The translations under genes were made by a program, and so were the position numbers. 64,000 bases of DNA, from contig OZ255821.1 of NCBI GenBank assembly GCA_965277435.1, forward strand, positions 5,394,001 through 5,458,000, written 5' to 3'. Shown piece by piece: positions 42,472 to 51,639 of this stretch (position 1 is the stretch's first letter; each line of letters opens with the position of its first letter). This DNA is from Bog-105 sp965277435 (GTDB lineage Bacteria; Acidobacteriota; Terriglobia; Bryobacterales; Bryobacteraceae). The notes under the pieces were generated by a model. That model ran no database searches. It was not told the origin of the DNA and saw only the letters and a list, made by a program, of their open reading frames with translations.

Positions 42472-42869
42472 TCAGGCAAAGTCAGGGAGCTCGACAATTC
42501 CAAAATCCGGCGCTGCATCTTTCATGCATGTCACTTCCTCGGGCGAGGGTGATGAAGTTACCTTTCCCGCTATTGCAATCCGCCCCCATTCGGCGACAAA
42601 CTCATCTAAGGCACTTGGAACACAAAGGATTGCGTAACGGCTGGGATGCCGTCTCCCGTTGATGAGCTGGTGAGGAATACGTCGCGGCCGGAAGATTGCT
42701 TCGCCTGCTTGTGCTGTGCGCGTAACGCTGGCGATTACCGCTTGCATTTCACCTTCGTCGCTCTTATTCTCGAAAAGGCAGAATGCGTTATTGGTGTCGT
42801 GTCCGGTCGATAAATACTTTATCAAGACGCCTGAGAATAGATACTCGATTTTAGATTGGGCTTTGCCAT
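42472..42869 (-). pseudogene. Degraded cupin-domain protein
   Basis: From ATG 42869, with AGAGGAAAGG in front, the frame reads MAKPNLKSSIYSQAS and stops; the family sequence resumes in another frame at about 42825 as KYLSTGHDTNNAFCLFE. After FE the first metal-binding cupin motif (HxH...E) is missing, and the sequence jumps to AQAGEAIFRPRRIPH, the second cupin motif. The end PSPEEVTCMKDAAPDFGI is normal. So one frameshift and one internal deletion. It is downstream of lysC in the same direction, 92 bp outside the right end of the transposon-like unit. Confidence 0.7.
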
Positions 42870-42885
42870 TCCTTTCCTCTAGAGA

Positions 42886-44253
42886 CTAGTCGAAGACGGC
42901 GGGGTCGAGGGTAGAGAAAAATTCGCGGTGCAGAGCGGAGACGGCCTGGGTCAGCTCGGCATCGGCTAACACGAAGCCTAAGTTCAGGAGAGAAGCGCCT
43001 TGCGAAATCATGCGGATGTTGGTGTGACGCAGCACTTCGAAAGCGCGGGCGGCGATGCCGGGTGTATGGCGGATATTTTCGCCAACCAGACAGATGAGGG
43101 CCTGCTGATCCTCCACGGCGACGTCAGCGAAGAGGCGGAGTTCGTCGCAGATTGCCTGCAGGTGATCGGAGCTGTCGAGCGTGAGCGAAACGCTTACCTC
43201 AGATGTAGCGACCATGTCGACACTAGTGGCGTAGCGATCAAATATTTCAAAAATGCGGTGCAGGAAGCCATGCGCCATCAGCATACGCGTGGAGCGGATG
43301 TTGACTACGGTGACGCTGCGCTTGCAGGAGATGGATTTCACAGGATTGCGGCAGGGAGCAGCTTGCGCTGTGATGCGAGTGCCTTCGATATCGGGACGGC
43401 GGGAGTTGAGGATGACTACCGGAATGTTCTTTTCGACCGCGGGAACGACTGTTGCGGGATGCAGAACTTTTGCACCGAAGTAGGCCATTTCAGCGGCTTC
43501 GGCGAAGGAGAGGCTTTTCACGCGATAGCCGCCGGGTATGATTCGCGGATCGGCGGTGAGCATGCCGTCGACATCGGTCCAGATCTGAATTTCTTCGGCG
43601 CAGACGCCGGCGCCCACGATGGAGGCAGAAAAATCGGAGCCGCCGCGGCCCAGCGTGGTCGTCTGCCCATCGAGGGTAGAGCCTAGAAACCCGCCCATGA
43701 CGACAACAGAGGTTTCGGCAAGTGGAATGACCCGTTCGGCAAGAGCGGCAAATGTTTCCTCAAAGAGCGGGCGTGCTTCGGTGAAGTGATTGTCGGTGAG
43801 TATGACGCGTCGCGAATCGACGTGCTGGGTTGGAATAGCGGCTGCTCGAAAGGCAAAGCTGACGACGAGACTCGAGAGGCGTTCGCCCACGCTCGCGATG
43901 GTGTCCATGGAGCGCGGCGAGAGTTCGCCCACCACCGACAAACCTTTGACGAGTTCTTCCAGCCATTCGAAGTGAGTTCGGATATAGCGCTCGAGTTCGG
44001 CGGCTGCGAGACCGGCCAAGGGCAAACCGTGCGTGAGATGGTGCTGGCGAAGCTCTTCCACCAGTGAAAGCGCTTGTTCACGGCGGCCGCCTGCCGCATG
44101 GCGCGCGATCTCGAGCAGCTTATTGGTGGTGCGGCCCATCGCCGAAACAACGACGATCGGATGGCGGTGCTCGAAACGGCGAACGATGGTGGTCACTCGC
44201 TCGATAGCTTCCTGCGATTCGACGGAACTGCCGCCGAACTTCATCACGATCAT
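42886..44253 (-). CDS. lysC: Aspartate kinase (LysC type)
   Basis: 455 residues. MKFGGSSVESQEAIERV at the N-terminus, the substrate block FSASIVGAGVCAEEIQIWTDVDG, and two C-terminal ACT domains (about 310-455; SCKRSVTVVNIRS, ISQGASLLNLGFVL) match lysine-sensitive aspartokinase. It phosphorylates aspartate at the head of the lysine/threonine/methionine pathways. Seven bases separate it from asd, so dapE-like, asd and lysC form one unit. Confidence 0.95.
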   Translation of the reverse strand: MIVMKFGGSSVESQEAIERVTTIVRRFEHRHPIVVVSAMGRTTNKLLEIARHAAGGRREQALSLVEELRQHHLTHGLPLAGLAAAELERYIRTHFEWLEELVKGLSVVGELSPRSMDTIASVGERLSSLVVSFAFRAAAIPTQHVDSRRVILTDNHFTEARPLFEETFAALAERVIPLAETSVVVMGGFLGSTLDGQTTTLGRGGSDFSASIVGAGVCAEEIQIWTDVDGMLTADPRIIPGGYRVKSLSFAEAAEMAYFGAKVLHPATVVPAVEKNIPVVILNSRRPDIEGTRITAQAAPCRNPVKSISCKRSVTVVNIRSTRMLMAHGFLHRIFEIFDRYATSVDMVATSEVSVSLTLDSSDHLQAICDELRLFADVAVEDQQALICLVGENIRHTPGIAARAFEVLRHTNIRMISQGASLLNLGFVLADAELTQAVSALHREFFSTLDPAVFD

Positions 44254-44260
44254 GCGAGAG

Positions 44261-45295
44261 TTACCCGAGCAAGCCTTCCGAGACCATCAGTTCGGCATTG
44301 AGCACAGCCGCGCCGGCAGCGCCACGAATGGTGTTGTGCCCACAGGCGATGAACTTCAGATGGAATACCGGACAGGCGCGCAGGCGGCCGATATAGACAG
44401 CCATGCCAGCGTCTCGTGCCGCATCTCGGCGGGGCTGCGGGCGGTCCTGCTGCGGCAGGTAGATTACCGGTTGAGCCGGAGCGCTCGGCAGATTTCTTTC
44501 CTGGGGCAGTCCTCGAAACGATTCGATGGCAGACAGCGCCTCTTCGATAGATGGTCTGGACGAAAGCTCCACCGAAACGGCAACGGTGTGGCCATCGATT
44601 ACCGGCACGCGATTGCAGTGCGCGCTCATACGGGCCGGTAGAGGAGCGGTGACTTCGCCGAGAATTTTCTGCGTTTCCTGTTCCATCTTTTCTTCTTCCG
44701 AACCGATGAAGGGAATTACGTTCGCGAGAATATCCATCGAGGGCACGCCCGGATAGCCGGCTCCCGAGACTGCTTGCATTGTAGAAGCCAAGATGCGCTC
44801 GATACCAAATGATTTCAGAGGCGCGAGCGCGAGCGTCAGCGTGATGGTAGAACAGTTCGGATTGGTAACGATCGCTCCACTCCAGCCGCGCTCAGCCCGC
44901 TGCTTCTTGATGAGCGAAAGATGCCCCGGATTGATTTCAGAAACAATCAGCGGCACATCGAGCTCCATGCGATGATTGCGCGAATTAGAGACCACAGTGT
45001 GGCCGGCCTGGGCAAACGCTCGCTCGATATCGGTCGCGACCGATGCGTCCATCGCGGAGAACACGAGTTGTGGAGCGTTACCGGGCTTGGCCTCGGATAC
45101 AGTGAGGCTGGCGGCGCTGGCAGGCATGTCGCCGTCCAGACGCCAGGAGGTGGCATCGGCGAGTTTCTTGCCGGCGGACCGTTCGCTCCCGCCCAGCCAG
45201 GTGAGCTTGAACCAGGGATGCCCTTGCAGGAAGCGAATGAAATGCTGGCCAACCATGCCAGTGCCACCAAGGATGCCAACTTCGATAGGTCCCAT
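44261..45295 (-). CDS. asd: Aspartate-semialdehyde dehydrogenase
   Basis: 344 residues. GILGGTGMVGQHF binds NADP, Cys148 in TNPNCSTI is the catalytic cysteine, and the substrate histidine is in ARMSAHCNRVPVIDGHT. These features fit the archaeal/fungal-like branch of the family. It reduces aspartyl phosphate made by LysC. Confidence 0.94.
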   Translation of the reverse strand: MGPIEVGILGGTGMVGQHFIRFLQGHPWFKLTWLGGSERSAGKKLADATSWRLDGDMPASAASLTVSEAKPGNAPQLVFSAMDASVATDIERAFAQAGHTVVSNSRNHRMELDVPLIVSEINPGHLSLIKKQRAERGWSGAIVTNPNCSTITLTLALAPLKSFGIERILASTMQAVSGAGYPGVPSMDILANVIPFIGSEEEKMEQETQKILGEVTAPLPARMSAHCNRVPVIDGHTVAVSVELSSRPSIEEALSAIESFRGLPQERNLPSAPAQPVIYLPQQDRPQPRRDAARDAGMAVYIGRLRACPVFHLKFIACGHNTIRGAAGAAVLNAELMVSEGLLG

Positions 45296-45307
45296 AACGA
45301 CGGTGGT

Positions 45308-46312
45308 CTAGCGCCCGAGCCGTTCGATCAATTGTTTGTAAAGATCAACGGCTTCGAGAAGCTGATTTTTTGGAATGCGTTCTTCGGAGGTGTGCGCGAC
45401 ATGGATGCTGCCGGGGCCAACCAGAAAGGGTTCACCCCAGACTCCGTTGAAAGCGGGGATGTCGGTGGTGAAGGCTACAACCGTGGTCGCGAGGCCATCA
45501 AGCGAGCCGAGACGGACAGCGGGGATGAACAAGACTTCTTCGGCGCGCGTGTCGGGGGCGGCTGCCCGTTCGATGTGGTGTCGCAGTTCCGCGGCATCGT
45601 CAACGACGCGGATCAACAATTCGGCGCGTGCCGAATCAGGGATTACATTCGGGGCGCGCCCGCCCTCAATGCGACCGATATTCAAAGTGCTCGGGCCCAG
45701 CAGTTCATCGGACGGCAAGGCCACGCCGCGAATGCGGGCGAGTGCTTCGAGCAGCTTTTCAATCGCCGATTCGCCGAGCTCGGGATAGGCCGAGTGAGCC
45801 ATGCGCCCCTGCGCGGTCACTTCGTAGCGCAGAGCGCCTTTCGAGCCCAGCGCCAGCTTATTTTCCGTAGGCTCGCCATTGATCAGAAACTTGCTCCCGC
45901 GCGGGGTCTTGGCGGCGGCGTGCGCGCCGGCACTGTTGCGCTCTTCGCCCACCACAAACAGCAATCCAAAGTTGCGCTTGCCCGCGATGAGCAACTGCTC
46001 GACCGCGGTGATCATGGCTGCGGTAATGCCCTTGGTATCGCACGCGCCCCGGCCCCAGATATGGGTAGCATCTTCACGCGCCGGGATGAAGGGCGGGACA
46101 GTGTCCATGTGCGTGGAGAGCGTCACCGTCGGATCGCCGAAACTAACAAAGATGTTGTCGCGCTCAGGCTCCACCGGCAGGCGTTCCGCATGACCCGCGA
46201 AACGTTTTACCAGATCGGCCAGGTAATCCCAGAGAAAGTTCGAAACGGCCAGCTCATTGGGCGTAATCGATTCGATATCGATGAGCTTTTGAGTAAGTTC
46301 GAAGGGATGCAT
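45308..46312 (-). CDS. M20-family metallopeptidase (DapE/ArgE-like)
   Basis: 334 residues. Zinc-binding blocks STHMDTVPPF, GRGACDTKG and GEERNSAG are present, and the lid domain starts near ALRYEVTAQGRMAHSAYPELG. Position directly upstream of asd and lysC suggests succinyl-diaminopimelate desuccinylase in the DAP/lysine route; acetylornithine deacetylase is the alternative since the family is hard to split by sequence. Confidence 0.85.
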   Translation of the reverse strand: MHPFELTQKLIDIESITPNELAVSNFLWDYLADLVKRFAGHAERLPVEPERDNIFVSFGDPTVTLSTHMDTVPPFIPAREDATHIWGRGACDTKGITAAMITAVEQLLIAGKRNFGLLFVVGEERNSAGAHAAAKTPRGSKFLINGEPTENKLALGSKGALRYEVTAQGRMAHSAYPELGESAIEKLLEALARIRGVALPSDELLGPSTLNIGRIEGGRAPNVIPDSARAELLIRVVDDAAELRHHIERAAAPDTRAEEVLFIPAVRLGSLDGLATTVVAFTTDIPAFNGVWGEPFLVGPGSIHVAHTSEERIPKNQLLEAVDLYKQLIERLGR

Positions 46313-46414
46313 AACTCGGGCGGGAACGCGTGCCGGGCAGAGACTTGGCTTTGAAGGCCAGCATAGCAGAGGGTTAAAGGATCAGGCCGCTGCATCTACA
46401 CATCAAGGAGAAGC

Positions 46415-47398
46415 ATGGCAAATCGCTATTACCAGGGACCGCGATCGGATCATTTTGACGGCGAGCGCTTCTTCCATCCCGGCCTGCCCTCCTCCGACAA
46501 GAGTCTGCTCCAGTTGCTGCGTTGGCGCATGCTGGGCAGGAGGGCGGCGTGGCCCAAGACACTGCCGGCCCGCGCCCGATTGCGGCCAGTGGATCATGTG
46601 GACGGCTTACAAATTCATGCGATCGGTCACGCTTCTCTGTTGCTGCAGGTTAACGGAAGCAACATTCTTATCGATCCGGTCTGGGCCGAGCGTGCCAGCC
46701 CATTCCGAAGGCTCGGGCCGCTCCGGCGAAATCCGCCGGCGATCGACTTTGACGATCTCCCGCCTATCCATAGCGTCCTCGTCACGCACAACCACTACGA
46801 CCACCTGGACGTGCCTGCGATCAAACGACTGTGGGAAGTTCACCGTCCGCTGATTCTGAGCCCTTTGGGAAACGATCATTTTATTCGTACTGCTGCTCCT
46901 CAGGTGGAGGTGAAGACGGGCGATTGGTGGGATAGCTTCTCGCTATCGCACAGCATACGCGCTACGATCGTTCCCGCTTACCACTGGTCAGCTCGCCGGA
47001 TGGGCGATCGGCGTATGGCTCTCTGGGGTGGGTTCGTGCTTGAAACGCCGTCAGGTCTGATTTACTGCGCCGGGGACACTGCTTACCGGGATGGCAAGAT
47101 TTTCCACGAAGTTCGTGAGCGCCTGGGAAGACCAGCAGTTGCCATCCTGCCGATTGGTGCTTATGCGCCGAGATGGTTCATGCAGACGCAGCATGTCGAT
47201 CCAGAAGAGGCAGTGCAGATTGCTGTGGATTGTGGAGCTCGCCAATTGCTGGGCATTCATTGGGGGACGTTCCCTCTGACGGACGAGCCGTTTCAAGAGC
47301 CACAAGAACGGCTCAGCGCAGCGGCTCATGCAGCATCTTTCGCCAACGCCGGCAGTGTTGCCCTATATGCGGGCGACACCTGGCAACTTCAGATGTAG
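46415..47398 (+). CDS. MBL-fold metal-dependent hydrolase (NAPE-PLD/UlaG-like)
   Basis: 327 residues, AAGGAG before the ATG. The metallo-beta-lactamase motif is THNHYDHLD; further ligands are in IVPAYHWSARR, YCAGDTAYRDG and GIHWGTF. The overall arrangement is that of N-acyl-phosphatidylethanolamine phospholipase D-like hydrolases; the physiological substrate is unknown. First gene of the accessory block between dapE-like and dapB. Confidence 0.85.
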   Translation: MANRYYQGPRSDHFDGERFFHPGLPSSDKSLLQLLRWRMLGRRAAWPKTLPARARLRPVDHVDGLQIHAIGHASLLLQVNGSNILIDPVWAERASPFRRLGPLRRNPPAIDFDDLPPIHSVLVTHNHYDHLDVPAIKRLWEVHRPLILSPLGNDHFIRTAAPQVEVKTGDWWDSFSLSHSIRATIVPAYHWSARRMGDRRMALWGGFVLETPSGLIYCAGDTAYRDGKIFHEVRERLGRPAVAILPIGAYAPRWFMQTQHVDPEEAVQIAVDCGARQLLGIHWGTFPLTDEPFQEPQERLSAAAHAASFANAGSVALYAGDTWQLQM

Positions 47399-47456
47399 CG
47401 AATGGACTGGGACTATCCATTCTGTTTCGGTGTGAGTGGGAAAATGAGCGGAGCAC

Positions 47457-48095
47457 ATGCCGGACAGCGAAAGATTCAGCGAACAGTTTCGCGAACAATT
47501 CCGGGATCTTCTCAGGTGGCGGAGAGATGTTCGACGATTTAAGCCGGCACCTCTGCGCGCGGGCCTGCTTGAAGAAATTCTCAGATTGACCAGCTTCGCT
47601 CCCTCAGTTGGGCTGAGTGAGGGGTGGCGTTATGTGTTGATTAGTCGTCCCGAGATGCGCGCCGAAATACGCGCGGATTTCGAGAAAGCAAATGCACGGG
47701 CGCTTGCCGGCTACTCCGGCGAGAAGGCAGCCCTGTATGCACGCCTGAAGTTATCCGGTCTTGATTCCGCTCCGGTGCATTTGGCGGCGTTCGCAGATCG
47801 TGCTACGACGCAGGGCTCAGGTCTCGGATGCCACACGATGCCGGAGATGCTCGACTACTCGGTGGTTGCCGCGGTAACGACCTTGTGGCTGGCGGCTCGC
47901 GCGTATGGGGTTGGGATGGGCTGGGTATCCATTCTGAATCCGGAGCGGGTGAGGGCGATTCTTGCCGTACCGGCCGAATGGCATCTGGTGGCATATCTTT
48001 GTATCGGCTACCCCGAGCGGGAATCGCCGGCCCCTGAATTAGAAGAAGCGGGCTGGGAAAAACGCCGCAAGGAAGTATCTCTTGTTGAGCGTTGA
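47457..48095 (+). CDS. bluB: 5,6-Dimethylbenzimidazole synthase
   Basis: 212-residue nitroreductase-fold flavoprotein. WRRDVRRFKPAPL, FAPSVGLSEGWRYV and the C-terminal GMGWVSILNPERVRAIL are specific to BluB, which breaks down reduced FMN with oxygen to make the lower ligand of vitamin B12. No other cobalamin genes or B12 riboswitch are nearby, so it stands alone, as in organisms that remodel corrinoids. Confidence 0.9.
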   Translation: MPDSERFSEQFREQFRDLLRWRRDVRRFKPAPLRAGLLEEILRLTSFAPSVGLSEGWRYVLISRPEMRAEIRADFEKANARALAGYSGEKAALYARLKLSGLDSAPVHLAAFADRATTQGSGLGCHTMPEMLDYSVVAAVTTLWLAARAYGVGMGWVSILNPERVRAILAVPAEWHLVAYLCIGYPERESPAPELEEAGWEKRRKEVSLVER

Positions 48096-48118
48096 TCTCT
48101 GCGGAGGGAATTGTCGAT

Positions 48119-48595
48119 TTGAAGTCTTCAATAGAAGTCACCCGCGCGAGCGCCTTGCATGCAGTGGATGCCCGGACTCTGCTGAACGAGTACTATCGTG
48201 AAGTTGAGGTCACACAGAGGGACTCGCCGGAAAGCATCCATCAATTCCTGAGCAATCCGGATTCAGGCTTGTGGATCGCATTTGTGGGGGACGTGCCTGC
48301 GGGGTGCGTAGTGTTGCGCCCGTTGCCGGGCGTCCTCTCCGCAGGAGAATGCAAGCGCCTTTACGTGCGCGCTCCATTCCGGCGGCAGGGTATTGCGGAG
48401 GCGTTGCTGAATGCCCTGGAGGACTATGGGAGGAAGCTCTCCTTTTCCTGGATATACCTGGATAGCAAGGACGATCTTACCGCAGCGATTGCCCTCTACC
48501 GGCAGAGAGGTTACGAGCCGTGCGAACGTTACAACGACAATGCCGACGCCTCAGTGTTCCTGAGAAAAGCGCTCGGCCTCAGTGAGCGGTCTTAG
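48119..48595 (+). CDS. GNAT-family N-acetyltransferase
   Basis: About 158 residues. TTG at 48119 is preceded by GGAGGG (48103-48108), which decides the start. The acetyl-CoA loop is RLYVRAPFRRQGIAEALL (R/QxxGxG/A type); the end IALYRQRGYEPCERYND is typical. Substrate unknown. It follows bluB closely and may share its transcript. Confidence 0.82.
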   Translation: MKSSIEVTRASALHAVDARTLLNEYYREVEVTQRDSPESIHQFLSNPDSGLWIAFVGDVPAGCVVLRPLPGVLSAGECKRLYVRAPFRRQGIAEALLNALEDYGRKLSFSWIYLDSKDDLTAAIALYRQRGYEPCERYNDNADASVFLRKALGLSERS

Positions 48596-48806
48596 TGGCT
48601 TGTCGAGATGAGTTCGTTGGCATAGCTAATCGCTCGGCTGAAAGTCACGAGGATAGCATGGGGCCGAGAACTCCAATCGCTTCGCTCATGGCTCTGAGTT
48701 TGGGTTGGTTCGTTAGGCCGGGCTGTGACTTTCATCGGATTCTGCGGCCCAGCGGGCCATGGTTACTCCCTAGCGGTCGCGGCTCGTTTTGGATGCCTTC
48801 AGTCAG

Positions 48807-49232
48807 CTAAGACTGTTTTACTGTTGCGAGCAAGCGCCAGTTCTCCAGGGCGGCTTTTCGATGGGGGTCTGCATCGCGCTTGTACTCGTCGCTCTCCACA
48901 ACACTGCGGAATGCCGCAAAGTTGGGGTACTCGACGAGGACCACATCATCCCATGATTCATCTGCAGGACCGACGAGGGTCGCAAGCGCAGCGCCAATAA
49001 ATACCGGGCGAATATTCTTTGTGCTCTCCGAGCGGGCCGCGATTTCATTGAACGCTCCAACGTAGCGCTGGTAGTAAGCTTCCCGTCCGGAGCAAGGCCC
49101 GAACTCGGTGCGATCTCCGTAATCAGCGTGCTCCCTATAGCGGACCAGGTTGAGCATGACAATGGGCGTGTTTTCGGGAATCAGCCGAGCGGCAGAGGAG
49201 ATATTTTGTGCTTCTAATTCGGTCGTTTTCAT
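48807..49232 (-). CDS. DUF1330-family protein
   Basis: 141 residues. VMLNLVRYREHADY, GREAYYQRYVGAF, DDVVLVEYPNFAAFRSVVESDEYKRDADPHRKAALENW are the family blocks (key: EYPNxxAFxxxxxSxEY). A ferredoxin-like barrel fold is expected; function unknown. It probably forms a transcript with the alpha/beta hydrolase upstream, controlled by the divergent TetR gene. Confidence 0.82.
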   Translation of the reverse strand: MKTTELEAQNISSAARLIPENTPIVMLNLVRYREHADYGDRTEFGPCSGREAYYQRYVGAFNEIAARSESTKNIRPVFIGAALATLVGPADESWDDVVLVEYPNFAAFRSVVESDEYKRDADPHRKAALENWRLLATVKQS

Positions 49233-49285
49233 GAGTTCCTTTTCTCTTGGATTTCTTGTATCTCGCGAACGGACGAAGCGCGAGT

Positions 49286-50047
49286 TTACTTCGAGCCAAC
49301 GCTTGCCCAGTGCTGCTCGAGGGCTTGTGACACTTCGGCCGGTCTTTCGAGGAGGAACCAGTGTCCAGTGTCGAACTTCAGAATGCGGCGTGCTTTGGCG
49401 TCACGCCCCAGGTAATCTGCAAATGCGACCGGACAGGCGCTGTCCGAAACTCCCCAGAGAACGAGGCCAGGAGAGGTAATGGCCGCCAGCCCGGGCTCCC
49501 ACTCGCTCCCGACAGTCACGGCAGATCGGTACAGGCGGAGGATGCAGTCCTTCATGGTGGCATCGATAAGAGTCGGCGATTCCGTGGCAAGTTCCTCAGG
49601 CACACCAAGCTGCTCCAGTCGCCGGCTGAACTGCTTAGGATCGAGCTTCGCCATCCACTCCTCACCGACGCCGGGGGTCTGAAAGATCTTTGCGAGTTCA
49701 TGCCACTCGTAAGCCTTGCTGACCGGCCCAGCGCCCGCCGCCCAGGTTCGGACGAGATCGGGCCGGAGAGACGCGACGCGAACGGTCAGGATGCAGCCCC
49801 AGTCGTGACCGACAAGGTCGACGGGTTCGGACTGCTGTTCCAACTGGCGGATGATCCAGTCGACGTATTCTTCCTTGGTTGCGGTGAAGCCGGCAGGAAC
49901 GGGGCTGTCAAAACCGGGCAGGGCGAGCGTGACGACATCACTCCGAGAAAGCTGCTGGAGCACTCGATTCCAAACACGATACGTGTCCGGAACGCCATGT
50001 ATAAAGACTGCGGGCATTACGTTTTTCCTTTCTGTTTGCGCAGACAC
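49286..50047 (-). CDS. Alpha/beta hydrolase (haloalkane dehalogenase/epoxide hydrolase-like)
   Basis: 253 residues. The oxyanion motif is HGVPDTYRVW, the nucleophile is an aspartate (Asp82 in LVGHDWGC), which points to dehalogenase or epoxide-hydrolase chemistry rather than esterase, and the histidine is in FDTGHWFLLERP. ATG at 50017 is an alternative start. Divergent from a TetR gene. Confidence 0.87.
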   Translation of the reverse strand: MSAQTERKNVMPAVFIHGVPDTYRVWNRVLQQLSRSDVVTLALPGFDSPVPAGFTATKEEYVDWIIRQLEQQSEPVDLVGHDWGCILTVRVASLRPDLVRTWAAGAGPVSKAYEWHELAKIFQTPGVGEEWMAKLDPKQFSRRLEQLGVPEELATESPTLIDATMKDCILRLYRSAVTVGSEWEPGLAAITSPGLVLWGVSDSACPVAFADYLGRDAKARRILKFDTGHWFLLERPAEVSQALEQHWASVGSK

Positions 50048-50109
50048 TTAGTTTGCTGTTGAGCAGCTTGTCGTAAAGTATTCTTGATTTGGCATGAGAA
50101 GGCTTTCAG

Positions 50110-50151
50110 CTGACAGAATATCATACTGACACTTTATTGCTATGTTGTCAA
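50110..50151. promoter_or_regulatory. Candidate TetR operator and promoter region
   Basis: CTGACA occurs at 50110-50115 and 50126-50131, and its inverse TGTCA at 50146-50150. The last overlaps a minus-strand TTGACA (50151-50146), a consensus -35 for the hydrolase gene. Repeated half-sites over a promoter between divergent genes suit a TetR operator. Confidence 0.4.
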
Positions 50152-50200
50152 TCCTTGCTCTTGTTAAGAACTGTATGTTTATGTCTCACGGTGACGGACC

Positions 50201-50776
50201 ATGGCCCTGAAGCAGACGGCGGCTGACGCGGCCCTCCGGCGAGACCAGATCATCAAGGCCGGAACGGACGTGTTTCTGCGGTATGGCCATGCGCGCACCA
50301 CCATGGGCGACGTCGCCGAAGAGGCGGGCATCTCGCGGCCGGCGCTCTATTTGGTATTCCCACGCAAGGAAGATATCTTCGCCGCAGTAATCGAGCGGCT
50401 GATTGAGGACAAACTGCAGGAGTGGCGTGAAGCGTTGCCGAGATTCCGCAGTCTGGATCGGAAACTGCACTTCTGCTGCGAGCAATGGGCCGGTGAGGGA
50501 TACGACCTGACCAAAACACATCCAGACGCGCGGGATGTGTTTAATCTGGCATTTGTTCCGGTCAAGCAGATGTACTCAGATCTGGAAGCGTTTCTGGCCG
50601 ACCTTCTGCGAGATCCCGTAGCCGCTTCAAAGCTAAAGACGACACCAGCCGAACTGGCGCGCGTTCTGATTTTTGCTATGCGCGGATTCAGAGACATTGC
50701 AGAAGATGGAGCACACATGCGGCGCTTGATTGCATTGCAGGTGGACGTTGTCCTGGCGTCGTTGAAGGCCAAATAA
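50201..50776 (+). CDS. TetR-family transcriptional regulator
   Basis: 191 residues. The N-terminal helix-turn-helix runs from IIKAGTDVFLRYGHARTTMGDVAEEAGISRPALYLVFPRKEDIFAAV (key: TTMxDVAxxAGxSxxxLYxxFxxKExL). The C-terminal ligand domain is unassigned. Divergent from the alpha/beta hydrolase and DUF1330 genes, which are the likely targets. Confidence 0.9.
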   Translation: MALKQTAADAALRRDQIIKAGTDVFLRYGHARTTMGDVAEEAGISRPALYLVFPRKEDIFAAVIERLIEDKLQEWREALPRFRSLDRKLHFCCEQWAGEGYDLTKTHPDARDVFNLAFVPVKQMYSDLEAFLADLLRDPVAASKLKTTPAELARVLIFAMRGFRDIAEDGAHMRRLIALQVDVVLASLKAK

Positions 50777-50848
50777 ATCTCCGGGCCGGTCACAGGTGGT
50801 CAATTTCTTACAATGCGGCGCAGCCTAATCTGTAGCAGAATCAGAAAT

Positions 50849-51262
50849 ATGTCTGCTACCAAAGCGATCCCCGACGGTTACCACAGCCTGCAACCGTATG
50901 TGATGTTCCAAGGCTGTGCGGTCGCGATCGATTTTTATGTCAAGGCGTTCGACGCTAAAGAAAAAATGCGCATGACCAATGAGGAAGGTTTAATCAAACA
51001 TGCCGAAATCGAGATCGGCGACTCGGTGATGATGATGGCGGATGAAGCGCCCGCGATGGAGGCCTTTGGCCCTGGGCAGTTCGGCGGTTCGCCTGTCTCA
51101 ATGATGCTTTACATGGAAGACTGCGATGCCGTGTACCGGCGAGCGCTAGAGGCGGGAGGGGAAAGCATTCGGGCGCCGTCGGATCAAGATTACGGAGACC
51201 GGATGGCGGGTGTAAAAGATCCGTTTGGCTATAAGTGGTGGATCGCCACTCACCTCAAATGA
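50849..51262 (+). CDS. VOC-family (PhnB/glyoxalase-like) protein
   Basis: 137 residues from ATG 50849. GYHSLQPYVMFQGCAVAIDFYVKAFDAKE and the end GDRMAGVKDPFGYKWWIATHL are typical of PhnB-like bleomycin-resistance/glyoxalase fold proteins. Metal-ligand residues are not securely assignable. Coupled to the next gene by ATGA. Confidence 0.85.
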   Translation: MSATKAIPDGYHSLQPYVMFQGCAVAIDFYVKAFDAKEKMRMTNEEGLIKHAEIEIGDSVMMMADEAPAMEAFGPGQFGGSPVSMMLYMEDCDAVYRRALEAGGESIRAPSDQDYGDRMAGVKDPFGYKWWIATHLK

Positions 51263-51600
51263 CAGCCGATCAATTCCGCACTCTGGCGCTGGCGTTGCCT
51301 GAAGCGACCGAAGGGTCGCACATGGACCACCCGGATTTTCGGGTGGCCGGGAAAATCTTCGCGACCTTGTCTTACCCGGACGAGGGTTGGGGGATGGTAA
51401 AGCTTTCGCCGGAACAGCAGCACGAAGCGATGCAACTCCATCCGGGTTCTTTCGAACCGGCGAAAGGCGCCTGGGGCCGTCAGGGGAGCACGCTGGTGCA
51501 TCTGGCGGCTGCTGATGCCGGCACGGTCGGGGAAGCGCTGAAAATGGCCTGGACAGAATGCGGAAAGAAGAAAGCGCACGCTAGAAAACGTGCCGGTTGA
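51259..51600 (+). CDS. MmcQ/YjbR-family protein
   Basis: 113 residues. LALALPEATEGSHMDHPDFRVAGKIFATL and WGMVKLSPEQQ are the CyaY-like YjbR domain. The family is annotated as DNA-binding, though function is poorly known. Its start overlaps the VOC gene stop. Confidence 0.85.
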   Translation: MTADQFRTLALALPEATEGSHMDHPDFRVAGKIFATLSYPDEGWGMVKLSPEQQHEAMQLHPGSFEPAKGAWGRQGSTLVHLAAADAGTVGEALKMAWTECGKKKAHARKRAG

Positions 51601-51639
51601 GGATGTCAGGCCCTATTCTGAACTGCGAACGACGACGCC

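Noticed and set aside
44921..46354. A 477-codon plus-strand frame
   Set aside because: Shadow of asd and the M20 gene on the other strand; composition is that of an antisense of GC-rich coding DNA and no family motif is present.
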